From: Streptomyces sp. NBC_01571
GTDB taxonomy: Bacteria; Actinomycetota; Actinomycetes; Streptomycetales; Streptomycetaceae
DNA: 64,000 nt
Assembly (NCBI RefSeq): GCF_026339875.1
Contig: NZ_JAPEPZ010000001.1
Location: 5,766,001 to 5,830,000 of the forward strand
Direction of reading: 5' to 3'
Shown here: one piece after another, positions 16,985 to 24,531 of the stretch
How the letters are laid out: each line of letters opens with the position of its first letter
Numbering within the stretch: position 1 is the stretch's first letter
Made by a program: the position numbers and the translations under genes
The notes under the pieces: generated by a model
Databases searched by the model: none
Told to the model about the DNA's origin: nothing
Seen by the model: only the letters and a program-made list of their open reading frames with translations

Positions 16985-16997
16985 CTGTAGAAGCCCC
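16956..16997 (+). repeat. Left attachment-site copy (attL core), 42 bp
   Basis: The 42 bases from GGTCTCGGGTTCG to AGAAGCCCC, covering the T arm and acceptor 3' side of tRNA-Thr plus 13 bp, are identical to 20893-20934. Weaker similarity continues for about 90 bp more, through the tRNA terminator and the integrase tail. Confidence 0.85.
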
Positions 16998-17030
16998 AGG
17001 ATTCTCACTCGCCGTGACCTGGGGCTTTTG
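16991..17030 (+). terminator. tRNA-Thr terminator
   Basis: AAGCCCCAGG (16991-17000) pairs with CCTGGGGCTT (17018-17027), followed by TTTTGCTTTTT. It overlaps the 3' end of the integrase remnant on the other strand. Confidence 0.8.
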
Positions 17031-17289
17031 CTTTTTGCTGGATACGGCGGCCGCGCCGTGCACGAGCCGCGCGGCGGTCCCCAGTCTCAGTTGCGGGCTC
17101 AGAGGCAGCTGCCGGGGCGGGCAGGTGGGCGTCACCCATGCGGCGCATGGTGTCCTTCGAGAGGTGCGAGCGGCCCTTGACCTAACGGCGCGTCTGACTG
17201 ATCTGGGTGTACTGCCAGGATCTCCATGATGATGGTCGGCATGTCCACGCCCAGCTCGTTTCAGGACATCAGCTCCCGGACCGCGTGGG
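17005..17289 (-). pseudogene. Tyrosine-recombinase (integrase) C-terminal remnant
   Basis: Read on the minus strand, the DNA encodes a phage/plasmid integrase C terminus: HAVRELMS-stop-NELGVDMPTIIMEIL, then after a +1 shift HTQISQTRR-stop-VKGRSHLSKD and TMRRMGDAHLPAPAAAS, ending in an Arg-rich tail at 17005. Three lesions are visible: an in-frame TGA, the frameshift inside ILGHTQ, and a TAG at 17182-17184 exactly where the catalytic tyrosine of RRYVKG should be. The gene ends 8 bp from the left att core, the usual position for an element's integrase. Only about 95 codons remain. Confidence 0.75.
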
Positions 17290-17844
17290 TCAGCTCGGGA
17301 GAGGCGCGTCGCTCGACCAGAACGTCGACTTCACGTTCGGCGCCGGCAGCCTCTGCTTCGAGTAGTCCGGGCCGTTCGGCTTGCTGGTTGGCGGAGCAAC
17401 CTCGGACTTCTCCGCACACGGGGTGGTGACGCTCAGGTGGGCCTGGCCAGTGGTCCCGATCAGGACTTCGAGCTGGAAGCCGTCCTGGGTCTCGAAGTTG
17501 GCCGCCAGCCCGTTCTGACTCGCCGCGACGAACTTGTAGCCTTTCCCCTTCCAGTGGCGTTCCAATACGCCGAGGAAGCTGGCACGCCGTTCGGCCGAGA
17601 TGATCGTCATGACGGAACGATCGCGGTCCACATAGCAGTCACCCGGCATTGAGTACGTGTGCGTCCACTGAACGGGAGGCTTGATGGCCGCAAACGTCTC
17701 GTCCAGAATCGCGTCCGCCTTGTCGGCCGCCTCTTGCATGTTCATATTCGATTGGCTTTCCTTGCTTGAGGACGCGGTACCTGTCGAGCCGCACCCAGCC
17801 AGAAGCAGAACCAGCACTGCGGCCGCTGCAACCCTTTTCCTCAT
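17290..17844 (-). CDS. Lipoprotein of the island cassette
   Basis: 184-residue predicted lipoprotein. Signal MRKRVAAAAVLVLLLAGC with lipobox LAGC (Cys 18), then a Ser/Lys/Asn-rich linker and a soluble domain of about 130 residues (DKADAILDETFAAIKPPVQW, YSMPGDCYVD, SFLGVLERHWKGKGY, LEVLIGTTGQAHLSV, TTPCAEKS). Two Cys in the mature part could form a disulfide. The start ATG overlaps the stop of the hydrolase gene by 4 bp (ATGA), so the two are translationally coupled. I do not recognise a named family; small lipoproteins in this position often accompany DUF1023 hydrolases in Streptomyces. A protective or accessory role is inference only. Confidence 0.75.
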   Translation of the reverse strand: MRKRVAAAAVLVLLLAGCGSTGTASSSKESQSNMNMQEAADKADAILDETFAAIKPPVQWTHTYSMPGDCYVDRDRSVMTIISAERRASFLGVLERHWKGKGYKFVAASQNGLAANFETQDGFQLEVLIGTTGQAHLSVTTPCAEKSEVAPPTSKPNGPDYSKQRLPAPNVKSTFWSSDAPLPS

Positions 17845-19664
17845 CGCGGCGTCTCCCTCGTGACGTATCCCGGCTGTCCTGCGGTAATGGCAGCGATGTT
17901 TCGCGCAGAAACCTTATCCTTTCCATCCTCTGGGGAGAAGTAATTACTATGGGCATCGATATCCAACTTCGAGTCCAACACGTCGGGGAAGGAAGGATGA
18001 ACTAGCTCCGGTCCGGGCAAGGTCTCGAATCTGTTGGCGCCGAACGCTTTGCTCGCCGGATCCTTGCCGAACCAGATGTCGTCGTCACCCCGGTCTGCGA
18101 TTTCTCCTCCGAGGTACGCGCCAAACGGCCCTCCCCCGAAGAATCCCATGGTTCCTGCCGCGGCTTCCTTTGACGAAGGGAGCCTGGTGACGATGTCGTT
18201 CTCGGCCGCGCCCACCCAGACGTGATCCTTGCCCACACCTAGGTCCGCCGCCTTGTCAACGCCGACGCCGGGACTGCCGACGAGGATGATGTCATCGGCC
18301 CCCGGAATCCCTCCTGCCTCCTGTGTGGCGGCCCCCACCAGTCGAGAACCGTAGGAATGCCCAATGGCAGTAATGTGAGGATCGGCATGCTCGTTGGTCG
18401 CCGAAATTCCACTCATGAAACTGTTGTAAGCGGGGGCGCCGCGCTCAGCGTCGTCCGTGGTCATTACATCGATCGATTGCGGGGCATCGTAGCCGAGCCA
18501 TACGATCGCGGATGAGGAGGGATCGATACCCTGGGCGCCCTTAGCCGTATCGAAGGCACGTTTCACCGTGCCGTCGGCAAAACCGGAATTAAGTTTAGTG
18601 CCCAATCCAGGCACGTAAGCGGAGACGTTCTTCGAGGTGTCAGGGTTCCCGAAGGCAACGATTGCTCTCCCGTTTCCTTCGAGGCCGACCCCTAGTAGGA
18701 ACATCGGCGGCTGACTGCCCGAGTCGAGCTTGGTCCGGATACCTTTCAGTCCGTCAAGCTTGTCTTTGAACGCCTCGTCGTGCCTGGCCTCCAACTCAGC
18801 GATGAGAAGTTGGATGTTCCCGCGGTTTGCTTCGTCGCGGACCACGGCCGGGATGCCGTCCAGGTTTCCGATGATTTCCGGGAAGGCCGCCTTGTACTCC
18901 GCGCGCTCCTCGTCGCTGAGGTTGTCCCACCACTCCTTGCGGTCGGTGGGCGACTTGTCCAACGGGACGTGGTCCGCGATGTAGTCACTCGCGGCAGAAC
19001 TCACAGCGTCGACGTCGGACGCTACGTCTGCCCATACCTCGGTGTTGACGTTCAGGCCTGGTGCCGCTTTGAGCTTGCGCAGTGCCTTGCTGTACCGATC
19101 GTCGATCTCCTGGGCTTCCCTTACGGCGTGGGCGATGCGGTCGGCGATGTCCACAGCTTTGGCGTAGTGCGGGTTCGGACTCTTGAACCGAGGATCGTTC
19201 GGCGCCAGCCTCGGTGACTGAAATCCACTGTTGTTGCTCGTGACCAGACCGTTGTTGCCCAGAACCGTGCCGCCGGGGATCGGCTCACCGGTGAGCTCGT
19301 TCGTACCGCTGGCGGGATACGTGATGGCGCCGTTCTCGTTGACGGTGTACGCCAGCGCGACCGCGTCGTCCAGTGCCTCAGTCAGACGCCGCTTGGGGGC
19401 AGCGATTTCGGACGAGAAGCCGTCGAGGGCTCCAGTGATCAGACCGCACTCGACCTGGGTGTAGTGGAAGTTCTCCGAGAGTTTCCGCAGCTGCTTGAGT
19501 GCCGCGTCCGCGGCCTCACCCTCATTGGCCTTTCGCATGGCCGCGGTGATCTGGTTGTCGATGCGGTCCTTGGCCGCGTCGGCCATGCCGTTCATCGCGC
19601 GGTACCCGTCCGCCGCGTCCGCGTACTCGGTCGGTTTGAGGGCCTTGAGAGTCAGGTGGTCCAT
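17841..19664 (-). CDS. Large alpha/beta hydrolase (DUF1023 type) with helical N terminus
   Basis: 607 residues. Residues about 1-330 are mostly helical and charged with no signal peptide (MDHLTLKALKPTEYADAADGY, then AMRKANEGEAADAALKQLRK), resembling the N-terminal stalks of WXG/LXG-associated proteins. The C-terminal 270 residues are an alpha/beta hydrolase with nucleophile elbow TAIGHSYGSRLVG (Ser about 437), preceded by VWLGYDAPQSIDV, typical of the DUF1023 family. A Gly-rich stretch GTMGFFGGGPFGAYLGG lies near the end. It sits 9 bp after the small helical gene and overlaps the lipoprotein gene by 4 bp, so the three form one operon inside the tRNA-Thr island. Substrate unknown; lower GC than the flanks. 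Confidence 0.85.
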   Translation of the reverse strand: MDHLTLKALKPTEYADAADGYRAMNGMADAAKDRIDNQITAAMRKANEGEAADAALKQLRKLSENFHYTQVECGLITGALDGFSSEIAAPKRRLTEALDDAVALAYTVNENGAITYPASGTNELTGEPIPGGTVLGNNGLVTSNNSGFQSPRLAPNDPRFKSPNPHYAKAVDIADRIAHAVREAQEIDDRYSKALRKLKAAPGLNVNTEVWADVASDVDAVSSAASDYIADHVPLDKSPTDRKEWWDNLSDEERAEYKAAFPEIIGNLDGIPAVVRDEANRGNIQLLIAELEARHDEAFKDKLDGLKGIRTKLDSGSQPPMFLLGVGLEGNGRAIVAFGNPDTSKNVSAYVPGLGTKLNSGFADGTVKRAFDTAKGAQGIDPSSSAIVWLGYDAPQSIDVMTTDDAERGAPAYNSFMSGISATNEHADPHITAIGHSYGSRLVGAATQEAGGIPGADDIILVGSPGVGVDKAADLGVGKDHVWVGAAENDIVTRLPSSKEAAAGTMGFFGGGPFGAYLGGEIADRGDDDIWFGKDPASKAFGANRFETLPGPELVHPSFPDVLDSKLDIDAHSNYFSPEDGKDKVSARNIAAITAGQPGYVTRETPR

Positions 19665-19673
19665 GCTTCCGGG

Positions 19674-20144
19674 TCACTGCCCCTTGGCCTGGCCGCGGCT
19701 GGCCGGCGCGTCCTCGTAGTACTTGGACTTCAGCTTGGCGATCTCGGCCTCGATGACCTCGTCGGTCCGTAGCTGGTCGTTGCCCGTCTTCTCGAGTACT
19801 CCGGCAAGCCCGTCGCACACCCCGCTCACGTCCTTGACGTAGCGTCTCCAGGAGTCGTAAACCCCCTTCTGGGCCGCCGCGGTCAGGCACCCGGCCCCCT
19901 TCTCGAGTCCCGTCTGGCCCGACTCCGCCTTCGCCCACGCCTTGCCAAGGTCTTCCCGTAACGAACCGACGCCTTCCCCCGCCTTGGTCCACGCCGCCTT
20001 GTCGGACCTCAGCTCGTCGGCACCGACGCTACTGCCACCCGAAGTGGAACCTCCGGGGTCGGCAGGTAGTTGGTTGAGCTGCATCTGTGTGGTGTGCCGC
20101 TCGACAGCCGCGGTCTTGAGCTGCTCCCACTCATCCCACGCCAT
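19674..20144 (-). CDS. Small helical, ESX-like partner protein
   Basis: 156 residues, starting at ATG 20142-20144 with a GGGGAGGGGG ribosome site. It is almost all alpha-helix and charged, without a signal peptide: MAWDEWEQLKTAAVERHTTQ, a Gly/Ser linker, then SDKAAWTKAGEGVGSLREDL and a helix with VYDSWRRYVKDVSGVCDGLA. The size, helix-turn-helix layout and position in front of a large effector-like gene recall WXG100/ESX-type proteins, but a strict WXG motif is not seen. First gene of the three-gene cassette. Function inferred from context only. Confidence 0.7.
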   Translation of the reverse strand: MAWDEWEQLKTAAVERHTTQMQLNQLPADPGGSTSGGSSVGADELRSDKAAWTKAGEGVGSLREDLGKAWAKAESGQTGLEKGAGCLTAAAQKGVYDSWRRYVKDVSGVCDGLAGVLEKTGNDQLRTDEVIEAEIAKLKSKYYEDAPASRGQAKGQ

Positions 20145-20892
20145 GCCTGGCCCCCTCCCCGTGCCTCGTCGTACACCGACGAGTGGATGCGAACGTGTGA
20201 CAGCATCGTTTTGGTGATCGAGAAGTACCGTAGCGCCGTTCATCACCTGCCCCATCCGCACCGGTAACCATCGCACCTGAGTATCTGTACTCATGTGGAA
20301 CAAGGGCCTCGGTCGGAAGGGCTGACGCTGCTCGGGGCCGAATGCGGAGGATGAGTGAGCCCGGTTTCTGCGTAAGGGAATTGGCTCAGGGGGATCGTGG
20401 CCGCCTGGAGCGACGCTGCGGGGGCCTTCCGGGCAGTACTGCCGTCCCGACACCCGGCGAGATCCGGAGGGTGCTGTCGTCGTCCCTGGGCGCGGAGCCC
20501 GTCGTGGCGGAGTGGTCATCCTCTGCCGCCGCGTCGGTGCCGTTGGATCTGGAGGCGTCGGGAGACGGTGACTGCGACGCTGCGGCTGCGAGTTCCGGGA
20601 GGGGGTACTCGTTGGCGGGGCCCGGAACGTAGGGTTCTGCAGAGCAATGCGGGGGCGTACGGCCCCGTATCTAGCCGAGGTTGTCGGTCCGCTCCTTAGG
20701 CCCGCCCGATTGGGGCCCGGCCGGCCCGCCGACGAGGTCCTCCGGGGGCCAGGATGGGGCCGGAAGGACAGTGGAACCCGGTGAACGATCATCAGGCCCC
20801 GGATGCCTCCATGCCCTCTGACCTGCGCAGACAGTAAAAGTGGGAACAGTCAGGGAAGTCCGGGGCAACGCTCTGGCGATCTTGTGATGCGT

Positions 20893-20934
20893 GGTCTCGG
20901 GTTCGAATCCCGAAGGCGGCTCTGTAGAAGCCCC
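20893..20934 (+). repeat. Right attachment-site copy (attR core), 42 bp
   Basis: Identical to 16956-16997. Upstream bases only partly match the tRNA (GCAACGC and ATGCGT retained), so it is a fragment and not a second tRNA gene. Downstream, CACTCGCCGTGACCTGGGGC and TTTTGCTTTT also match the left side. Confidence 0.85.
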
Positions 20935-21033
20935 CGGATTCCCGGATTCCCACTCGCCGTGACCTGGGGCTTTTGCTTTTCCCGAACGCGGCGGCGGTGT
21001 CGTGCGCGTGCCGCCTTGTTGTCCGTGGCGCGG
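20935..21033 (-). pseudogene. Second integrase-tail relic beside attR
   Basis: On the minus strand the codons read TDRATDNKAARARHRRRVREKQ... then KPQVTASGNPG, parallel to the Arg-rich tail and to the alternative-frame KKQKPQVTASENPG on the left. An integrase end should occur on one side only, so this relic points to a second element of the same family. It has been cut to about 33 codons and abuts the lipoprotein stop at 21034. Confidence 0.5.
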
Positions 21034-21723
21034 TCAGTTGGCGTCGGTGATGCAGCGGGGGGTGGACGCGCTGCAGACCTTGGCCTGTGGGGGTATTTCA
21101 GGGCCGTTGTGGCCCCATTCGAGGAAGGTGACGGTCCGGTCGGGCTCCAAGGTGGCCCGGGACTGATACAGGAAGCCCTGGTGTTCGTCCCCGGTGAGGT
21201 GGAAGGGTCCACGATCGTCGACGACGACGGCGAGGCTGTAGTAACGGTGCTGGAACTCGTCCGATGAAGGCATGTGGTCGGGGATCCCCTCCATCCGGCC
21301 GATCCTCGGCACGGATGGGTCCTGGGCGACGTTGTAAGGGCCGCACTTGAATCCCGCTCCGTCCTCGCGCCGGTAACCGAGGCAGTAGCCGTCGCCGGAG
21401 ATCCAGCCCACCTCGCCAGTGCCTTTCTGTCCGCGATGGATGACCACCACGGTGTTCAGGGCCGGTATGGGGTGCCCCTGGGGAGGGGCTGCCGTATTGA
21501 GCCACTTCACGAGAGCGCTGTCCTTCGGCCCGAGGCGGGCCGCCACTCCAACGGGACGTGCCGGGCCCGCGGCCGGCGTGGGCGCCGCCGAGGTCGACGA
21601 GAGGGCTGAGGCGGTGGGGCGAGGCGTGCCCGCAGCCTTGCCGTGCCCCTCGCTCGTGCACCCGGCGAGGGCCAGGAACAGTACGCCGCACGCTGTGAAC
21701 CGTCTGCCAAGCCCCGTCGCCAT
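21034..21723 (-). CDS. Secreted lipoprotein of unknown function
   Basis: 229 residues from ATG 21721-21723; longer frames extend upstream, but this start gives the signal peptide MATGLGRRFTACG...LALAGC with lipobox LAGC. A Thr/Pro/Ala linker follows, then a globular region with LVKWLNTAAPPQGHPIP, VVIHRGQKGTGEVGWISG, GYCLGYRREDGAGFKCG, and CSASTPRCITDAN at the end. Four Cys in the mature part suggest two disulfides. It abuts the integrase relic and may be cargo of a second, mostly deleted element. No family recognised. Confidence 0.7.
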   Translation of the reverse strand: MATGLGRRFTACGVLFLALAGCTSEGHGKAAGTPRPTASALSSTSAAPTPAAGPARPVGVAARLGPKDSALVKWLNTAAPPQGHPIPALNTVVVIHRGQKGTGEVGWISGDGYCLGYRREDGAGFKCGPYNVAQDPSVPRIGRMEGIPDHMPSSDEFQHRYYSLAVVVDDRGPFHLTGDEHQGFLYQSRATLEPDRTVTFLEWGHNGPEIPPQAKVCSASTPRCITDAN

Positions 21724-21974
21724 CGAACCCAAGCCCCCTGGTAGCAGTACTGGAAGGAGCCGACGCCGAGACCTTCGCGACCGGCCGCCGCCCAGGCGCG
21801 GTGCGTTCCGCTTGCCGGTCGGCCACGTTGATCGCTCACTCACGGACGCGCTCCTGAGGGTGACAACCGAACGGCGTCAGGGGTTGTGCAGCAGCCTCCG
21901 GCGTGACGGAGGGGAGATCCCCGGCAGGTCGGCCGGTCAGACGATGAGGGTGAACGACGTGCCCGCCGGCATGG

Positions 21975-22433
21975 TCAACCACGTGGCCACGGGCGTCCGT
22001 CGAGGCGCTCGATGTCGCGGTTGAAGCGGCTGAGATAGGCGGCGAACTCGGCGACGTCCTCGGCCGCCCAGTCGACCATGACCTTCTCCAGACCCTCCAG
22101 GTTCTCGGTCCGATGGATGTCCAGACGACGCTCGCCCTCGGCGGTGATGGCGAACTTGCGGGCCATGCCCCCCTCGGGGTCGGGCATACGCTCGACGACC
22201 CCGGCCCGCACCATGGCGGCGGTCTGTCGGTTGAGGGTCGAGGCGTCCAGGCCGAAAGCCTCGCTGAACTCGCCGATCGACATCGGCCCCTGTGCCTGGA
22301 TGCGGCTGAGCAGGACGTACGCGCTGCGGTCCAGCCGTTCCTCACCGGCCCCACGCGCCCGCGGGTTGAGCATGTGCATGTGCCGCCCGAGCAGCATGGT
22401 CTCGAATTCCAGCAGATCAAGTGGCTTGTCCAC
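21975..22433 (-). CDS. MarR-family transcriptional regulator
   Basis: 152 residues. GTG at 22431-22433 is preferred because GAAGG lies 9 bp upstream; the in-frame ATG at 22440-22442 would touch that site directly. A winged helix is visible: SAYVLLSRIQAQGPMSIGEF, FGLDASTLNRQTAAMV, then the wing ERMPDPEGGMARKFAITAEG. The C-terminal helix carries the dimer contacts. It is divergent from the monooxygenase-like gene at 22734, the standard layout for a MarR regulator and its target. The ligand is not predictable. Confidence 0.85.
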   Translation of the reverse strand: MDKPLDLLEFETMLLGRHMHMLNPRARGAGEERLDRSAYVLLSRIQAQGPMSIGEFSEAFGLDASTLNRQTAAMVRAGVVERMPDPEGGMARKFAITAEGERRLDIHRTENLEGLEKVMVDWAAEDVAEFAAYLSRFNRDIERLDGRPWPRG

Positions 22434-22733
22434 GCGAGGCATCCTTCAGTTCCCGGCTCGCTTCCCCTGTCAGGAGAACCGCCTTCGGCTAGATATACCA
22501 CCCATATATGCATCATACACTCAACATGTACCGTGCACATCCCTGCCTGCCGGGAGTGGCGACCCATGGCACCCCGGCCGTCCCCCGGTGGACGACACGG
22601 TGAGCTCCCGAAGATGCCGGCGCCGGTCACACATCCACCCCGGGGTGCGTCAAGAGGGAGGCGCCACCCCTGCGACCCGGTGGGGGTGTGACAGGTGTGA
22701 CAGGTGTGACAGGGACGAGAAGGAGATGACGAC
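22434..22733. promoter_or_regulatory. Divergent control region, MarR gene and monooxygenase
   Basis: 300 bp. An AT-rich patch (22488-22540) holds several short palindromes: CATATATG (22503-22510), ATGCAT, ACATGT (22524-22529) and GTGCAC. These are candidate MarR sites near the MarR promoter. GGTGTGACA is repeated three times in tandem at 22685-22711, just before the ribosome site AAGGAG (22720-22725) of the forward gene. Confidence 0.55.
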
Positions 22734-23030
22734 ATGGCCGTTCTGATGGTGCGTGCCACGGTGAAGCCCGAGTGTGTCGACGAGCTCGAAGCGGCGCTGC
22801 GGAGGATGTTCACCGCGATCGAGGCCGCGCGGCCCAAGGGCGTGCGGTACGCCTCGTACCGGCTGGCCGACGGGGTCACCTACCTCGCGGAACTGGAGAT
22901 CGCGGACGGGATCGGGAATCCGCTTCCCGAGATCCAGGAGTTCCGCGAGTTCCAGGCGGCCCTCAAGGACTGGCTGGCCGCCCCGCCCGCCGTCGAGCAC
23001 TTCGAGGTGCGGGGCGCGTACGCCGCCTGA
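22734..23030 (+). CDS. Small ABM-fold (antibiotic biosynthesis monooxygenase-like) protein
   Basis: 98 residues with the ferredoxin-like alpha+beta pattern of the ABM superfamily: beta strand MAVLMVRATVK, helix VDELEAALRRMFTAIEAARP, strands VRYASYRLADGVTYLAELEI, then helix EFREFQAALKDWLAAPP and a final strand EHFEVRGAYA. Such proteins are small quinol or polyketide oxygenases, or structural stress proteins. ATG at 22734 with AAGGAG 8 bp upstream. Divergent from the MarR gene, its probable regulator. Confidence 0.75.
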   Translation: MAVLMVRATVKPECVDELEAALRRMFTAIEAARPKGVRYASYRLADGVTYLAELEIADGIGNPLPEIQEFREFQAALKDWLAAPPAVEHFEVRGAYAA

Positions 23031-23334
23031 GGACACGTGGGTGTCCGGTAAGAGCTGGTAAGAGTCGGCCGGACGCCGGGTGTGCTCCCGTCCCGCGGTC
23101 CCCGCGCCGCGTAGGTTCGCTCCCGACCGCGCGGCCGGCCGGCCGGGGAGAGCTCCGACAAGGGCCGGGCGGCGGCTGCGGCCGGTGCCGGGACCGAGGG
23201 CCGTACGGGGCGGGGAGCCGCGAACGGCGTGAGGAACCGCATACGGGGCGAGGAAAGACGGCGTACCTGAGGGATACGCCCGGTGAACGGTTAGCATCGC
23301 GGGCAGTGTTGTCGGCCTGGGATGGAGTGGTGTC
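23031..23334. other. Intergenic region before the glycosyltransferase
   Basis: 304 bp. It contains a direct repeat GGTAAGAG (23047-23054, 23057-23064), a GCCGGCCGGCCGG run, and a small inverted repeat GGCGTA/TACGCC (23260-23280). TAGCAT near 23293 is a possible -10 for the next gene. No gene. Confidence 0.4.
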
Positions 23335-24231
23335 GTGCCGGAGGGTCCACGGATCGCCGTTGCCGTCGTGACGATGGGGAATCGGCCCGTCGAGGTCGAC
23401 GCGCTGCTCACCTCGGTGGCCAAGCAGGACGTCGCGCCCGCCCGGATCGTGATCGTCGGGAACGGGTGTCCGCTGCCCGACTTCGCCGAGCGGCTCGGGC
23501 TGCCCGGCGAGGTGACCACCATCGAGGTCGACGAGAACCTCGGCTGCCCGGGCGGCCGGAACGTGGGCCTGGCCAGGCTCGCGGAGTTCGGGGACGTGGA
23601 CGTCGTGGTCGAGCTCGACGACGACGGGCTGCTGGTCGACGCGGATGTGCTGCGCAAGGTCCGTGACCTGTACGCCGCCGACCCGCACCTCGGCATCGTC
23701 GGCTTCCGGATCGCCGACGAGAACGGGGAGACCCAGCGCCGGCACGTGCCCCGGGTCGGGGCGAAGGACCCGATGCGGGGTGGCCCGGTCACCGGGTTCC
23801 TCGGCGGCGGGCACGCGCTGTCGATGCCCATGGTCGCCGAGATCGGTGACTGGCCCGCCGAGTTCTTCTTCGCCCATGAGGAGACCGACATGGCCTGGCG
23901 TGCCATCGACGCCGGGTGGACCGTGCTGTACGAGCCCGAACTGCTGCTCCAGCACCCGAAGACCTCACCCGCGCGGCACGCCATCTACTACCGGGTCACC
24001 GCCCGCAACCGCGTCTGGCTCACCCGCCGCCGACTGCCCTTCGCGCTCATCCCCGTGCACCTGGGGATCTGGGTGCTGCTCACACTCGTACGGACGCGGT
24101 CGCTCGGCGGGCTGCGGGCCTGGTTCGGCGGCTTCGCGGAAGGCCTGCGCGAGTCCGGCGGCCGACGGCAGCCGATGCGGTGGCGGACGGTGTGGCGGCT
24201 CACGCGGCTCGGACGCCCGCCCGTCATCTGA
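23335..24231 (+). CDS. Family 2 glycosyltransferase
   Basis: 298 residues, GTG start at 23335 with GGAG about 10 bp upstream. GT-A fold: VVTMGNRPVEVDALLTSVAK at the N terminus, IVIVGNGCPL, EVDENLGCPGGRNVGLARL, the metal-binding acidic motif VVELDDDGLLVDADV, and the acceptor-side segment FFFAHEETDMAWRAIDAGW (EDxD-like). A hydrophobic C-terminal helix IPVHLGIWVLLTLVRT may attach it to the membrane. It transfers a sugar from a nucleotide donor; the acceptor is unknown. No other glycan gene is adjacent. A terminator follows at 24260-24292. Confidence 0.88.
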   Translation: MPEGPRIAVAVVTMGNRPVEVDALLTSVAKQDVAPARIVIVGNGCPLPDFAERLGLPGEVTTIEVDENLGCPGGRNVGLARLAEFGDVDVVVELDDDGLLVDADVLRKVRDLYAADPHLGIVGFRIADENGETQRRHVPRVGAKDPMRGGPVTGFLGGGHALSMPMVAEIGDWPAEFFFAHEETDMAWRAIDAGWTVLYEPELLLQHPKTSPARHAIYYRVTARNRVWLTRRRLPFALIPVHLGIWVLLTLVRTRSLGGLRAWFGGFAEGLRESGGRRQPMRWRTVWRLTRLGRPPVI

Positions 24232-24531
24232 CGGTTCGATGGGCGCCGGGAAGGACGAAGGCCCCGGTCGTTCACCTCCGACGACCAGGGCCCTCTCTGT
24301 CCCCGGATCCGGCCACGGCGGCGACACTCCCCCGAGTTACGCGTCGTACGCGCGCACCGTCGGGCCAGATCCGATGCACTGATCCCATCAGGCCGCGCCA
24401 ACGGATCGCTAACATGTGGCCAACGGGTCCCTCGGGAACCGGCCAACGGTTCCGCCGGAACCGGGAGTCGGTCGGTGCGAAGTCGCCAGGGGCACGGCCG
24501 GACGGTCGCGTGGGAAGGCAGTGGGCGGGCT
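24232..24531. other. Intergenic: terminator and regulator promoter
   Basis: 300 bp. Hairpin at 24260-24292, then unremarkable GC-rich sequence. Near 24400-24460 the words CCAACGG and AACGG(A/G)(T/A)C recur (CCAACGGATCG, CCAACGGGTCC, CCAACGGTTCC), which might be binding sites for the SARP-type regulator that follows. Confidence 0.4.
24260..24292 (+). terminator. Terminator after the glycosyltransferase gene
   Basis: 11 of 12 pairs: arms 24260-24271 and 24281-24292, one C/A mismatch, 9-nt loop, then CTCTCTGT. Confidence 0.7.

Larger units (their letters stand above)
16956..20934. mobile_element. Decayed integrative element in tRNA-Thr
   Basis: About 4 kb between the 42-bp direct repeats. It has the layout of a tRNA-integrated actinobacterial element: intact tRNA on the left, an integrase 3' end pointing at the left att site (17005-17289, broken), cargo genes on the minus strand (17290-20144), a degenerate stretch, and a tRNA fragment on the right. 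GC content in 17290-20144 is visibly lower than in the flanks, with runs such as AATTAAGTTTAGTG. No replication or transfer gene remains. A second integrase tail lies just right of the right repeat, which suggests two related elements inserted in succession. Confidence 0.7.
20145..21033. other. Right flank of the island: degenerate DNA and att copy
   Basis: About 890 bp without a supportable gene. 20145-20300 contains the leader of the cassette operon. 20340-20860 holds only weak open frames of odd composition. 20893-20934 is the right att copy, preceded by a blurred tRNA-like stretch (GGCAACGC, then TGATGCGT). 20935-21033 reads, on the minus strand, as an integrase-tail relic. Confidence 0.5.

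Noticed and set aside
16917..17135. Small minus-strand ORF over the tRNA, tail PPSGFEPETYALRVRC
   Set aside because: It is the antisense of tRNA-Thr plus the integrase tail; such translations are common false annotations.
20342..20632. 96-residue forward ORF in the island flank
   Set aside because: No ribosome site, no family, biased composition; probably degenerate DNA.
20870..20916. A second tRNA-Thr gene
   Set aside because: Only the 3' part is intact; the acceptor 5' strand and anticodon arm are degraded, so it is an attachment-site fragment.
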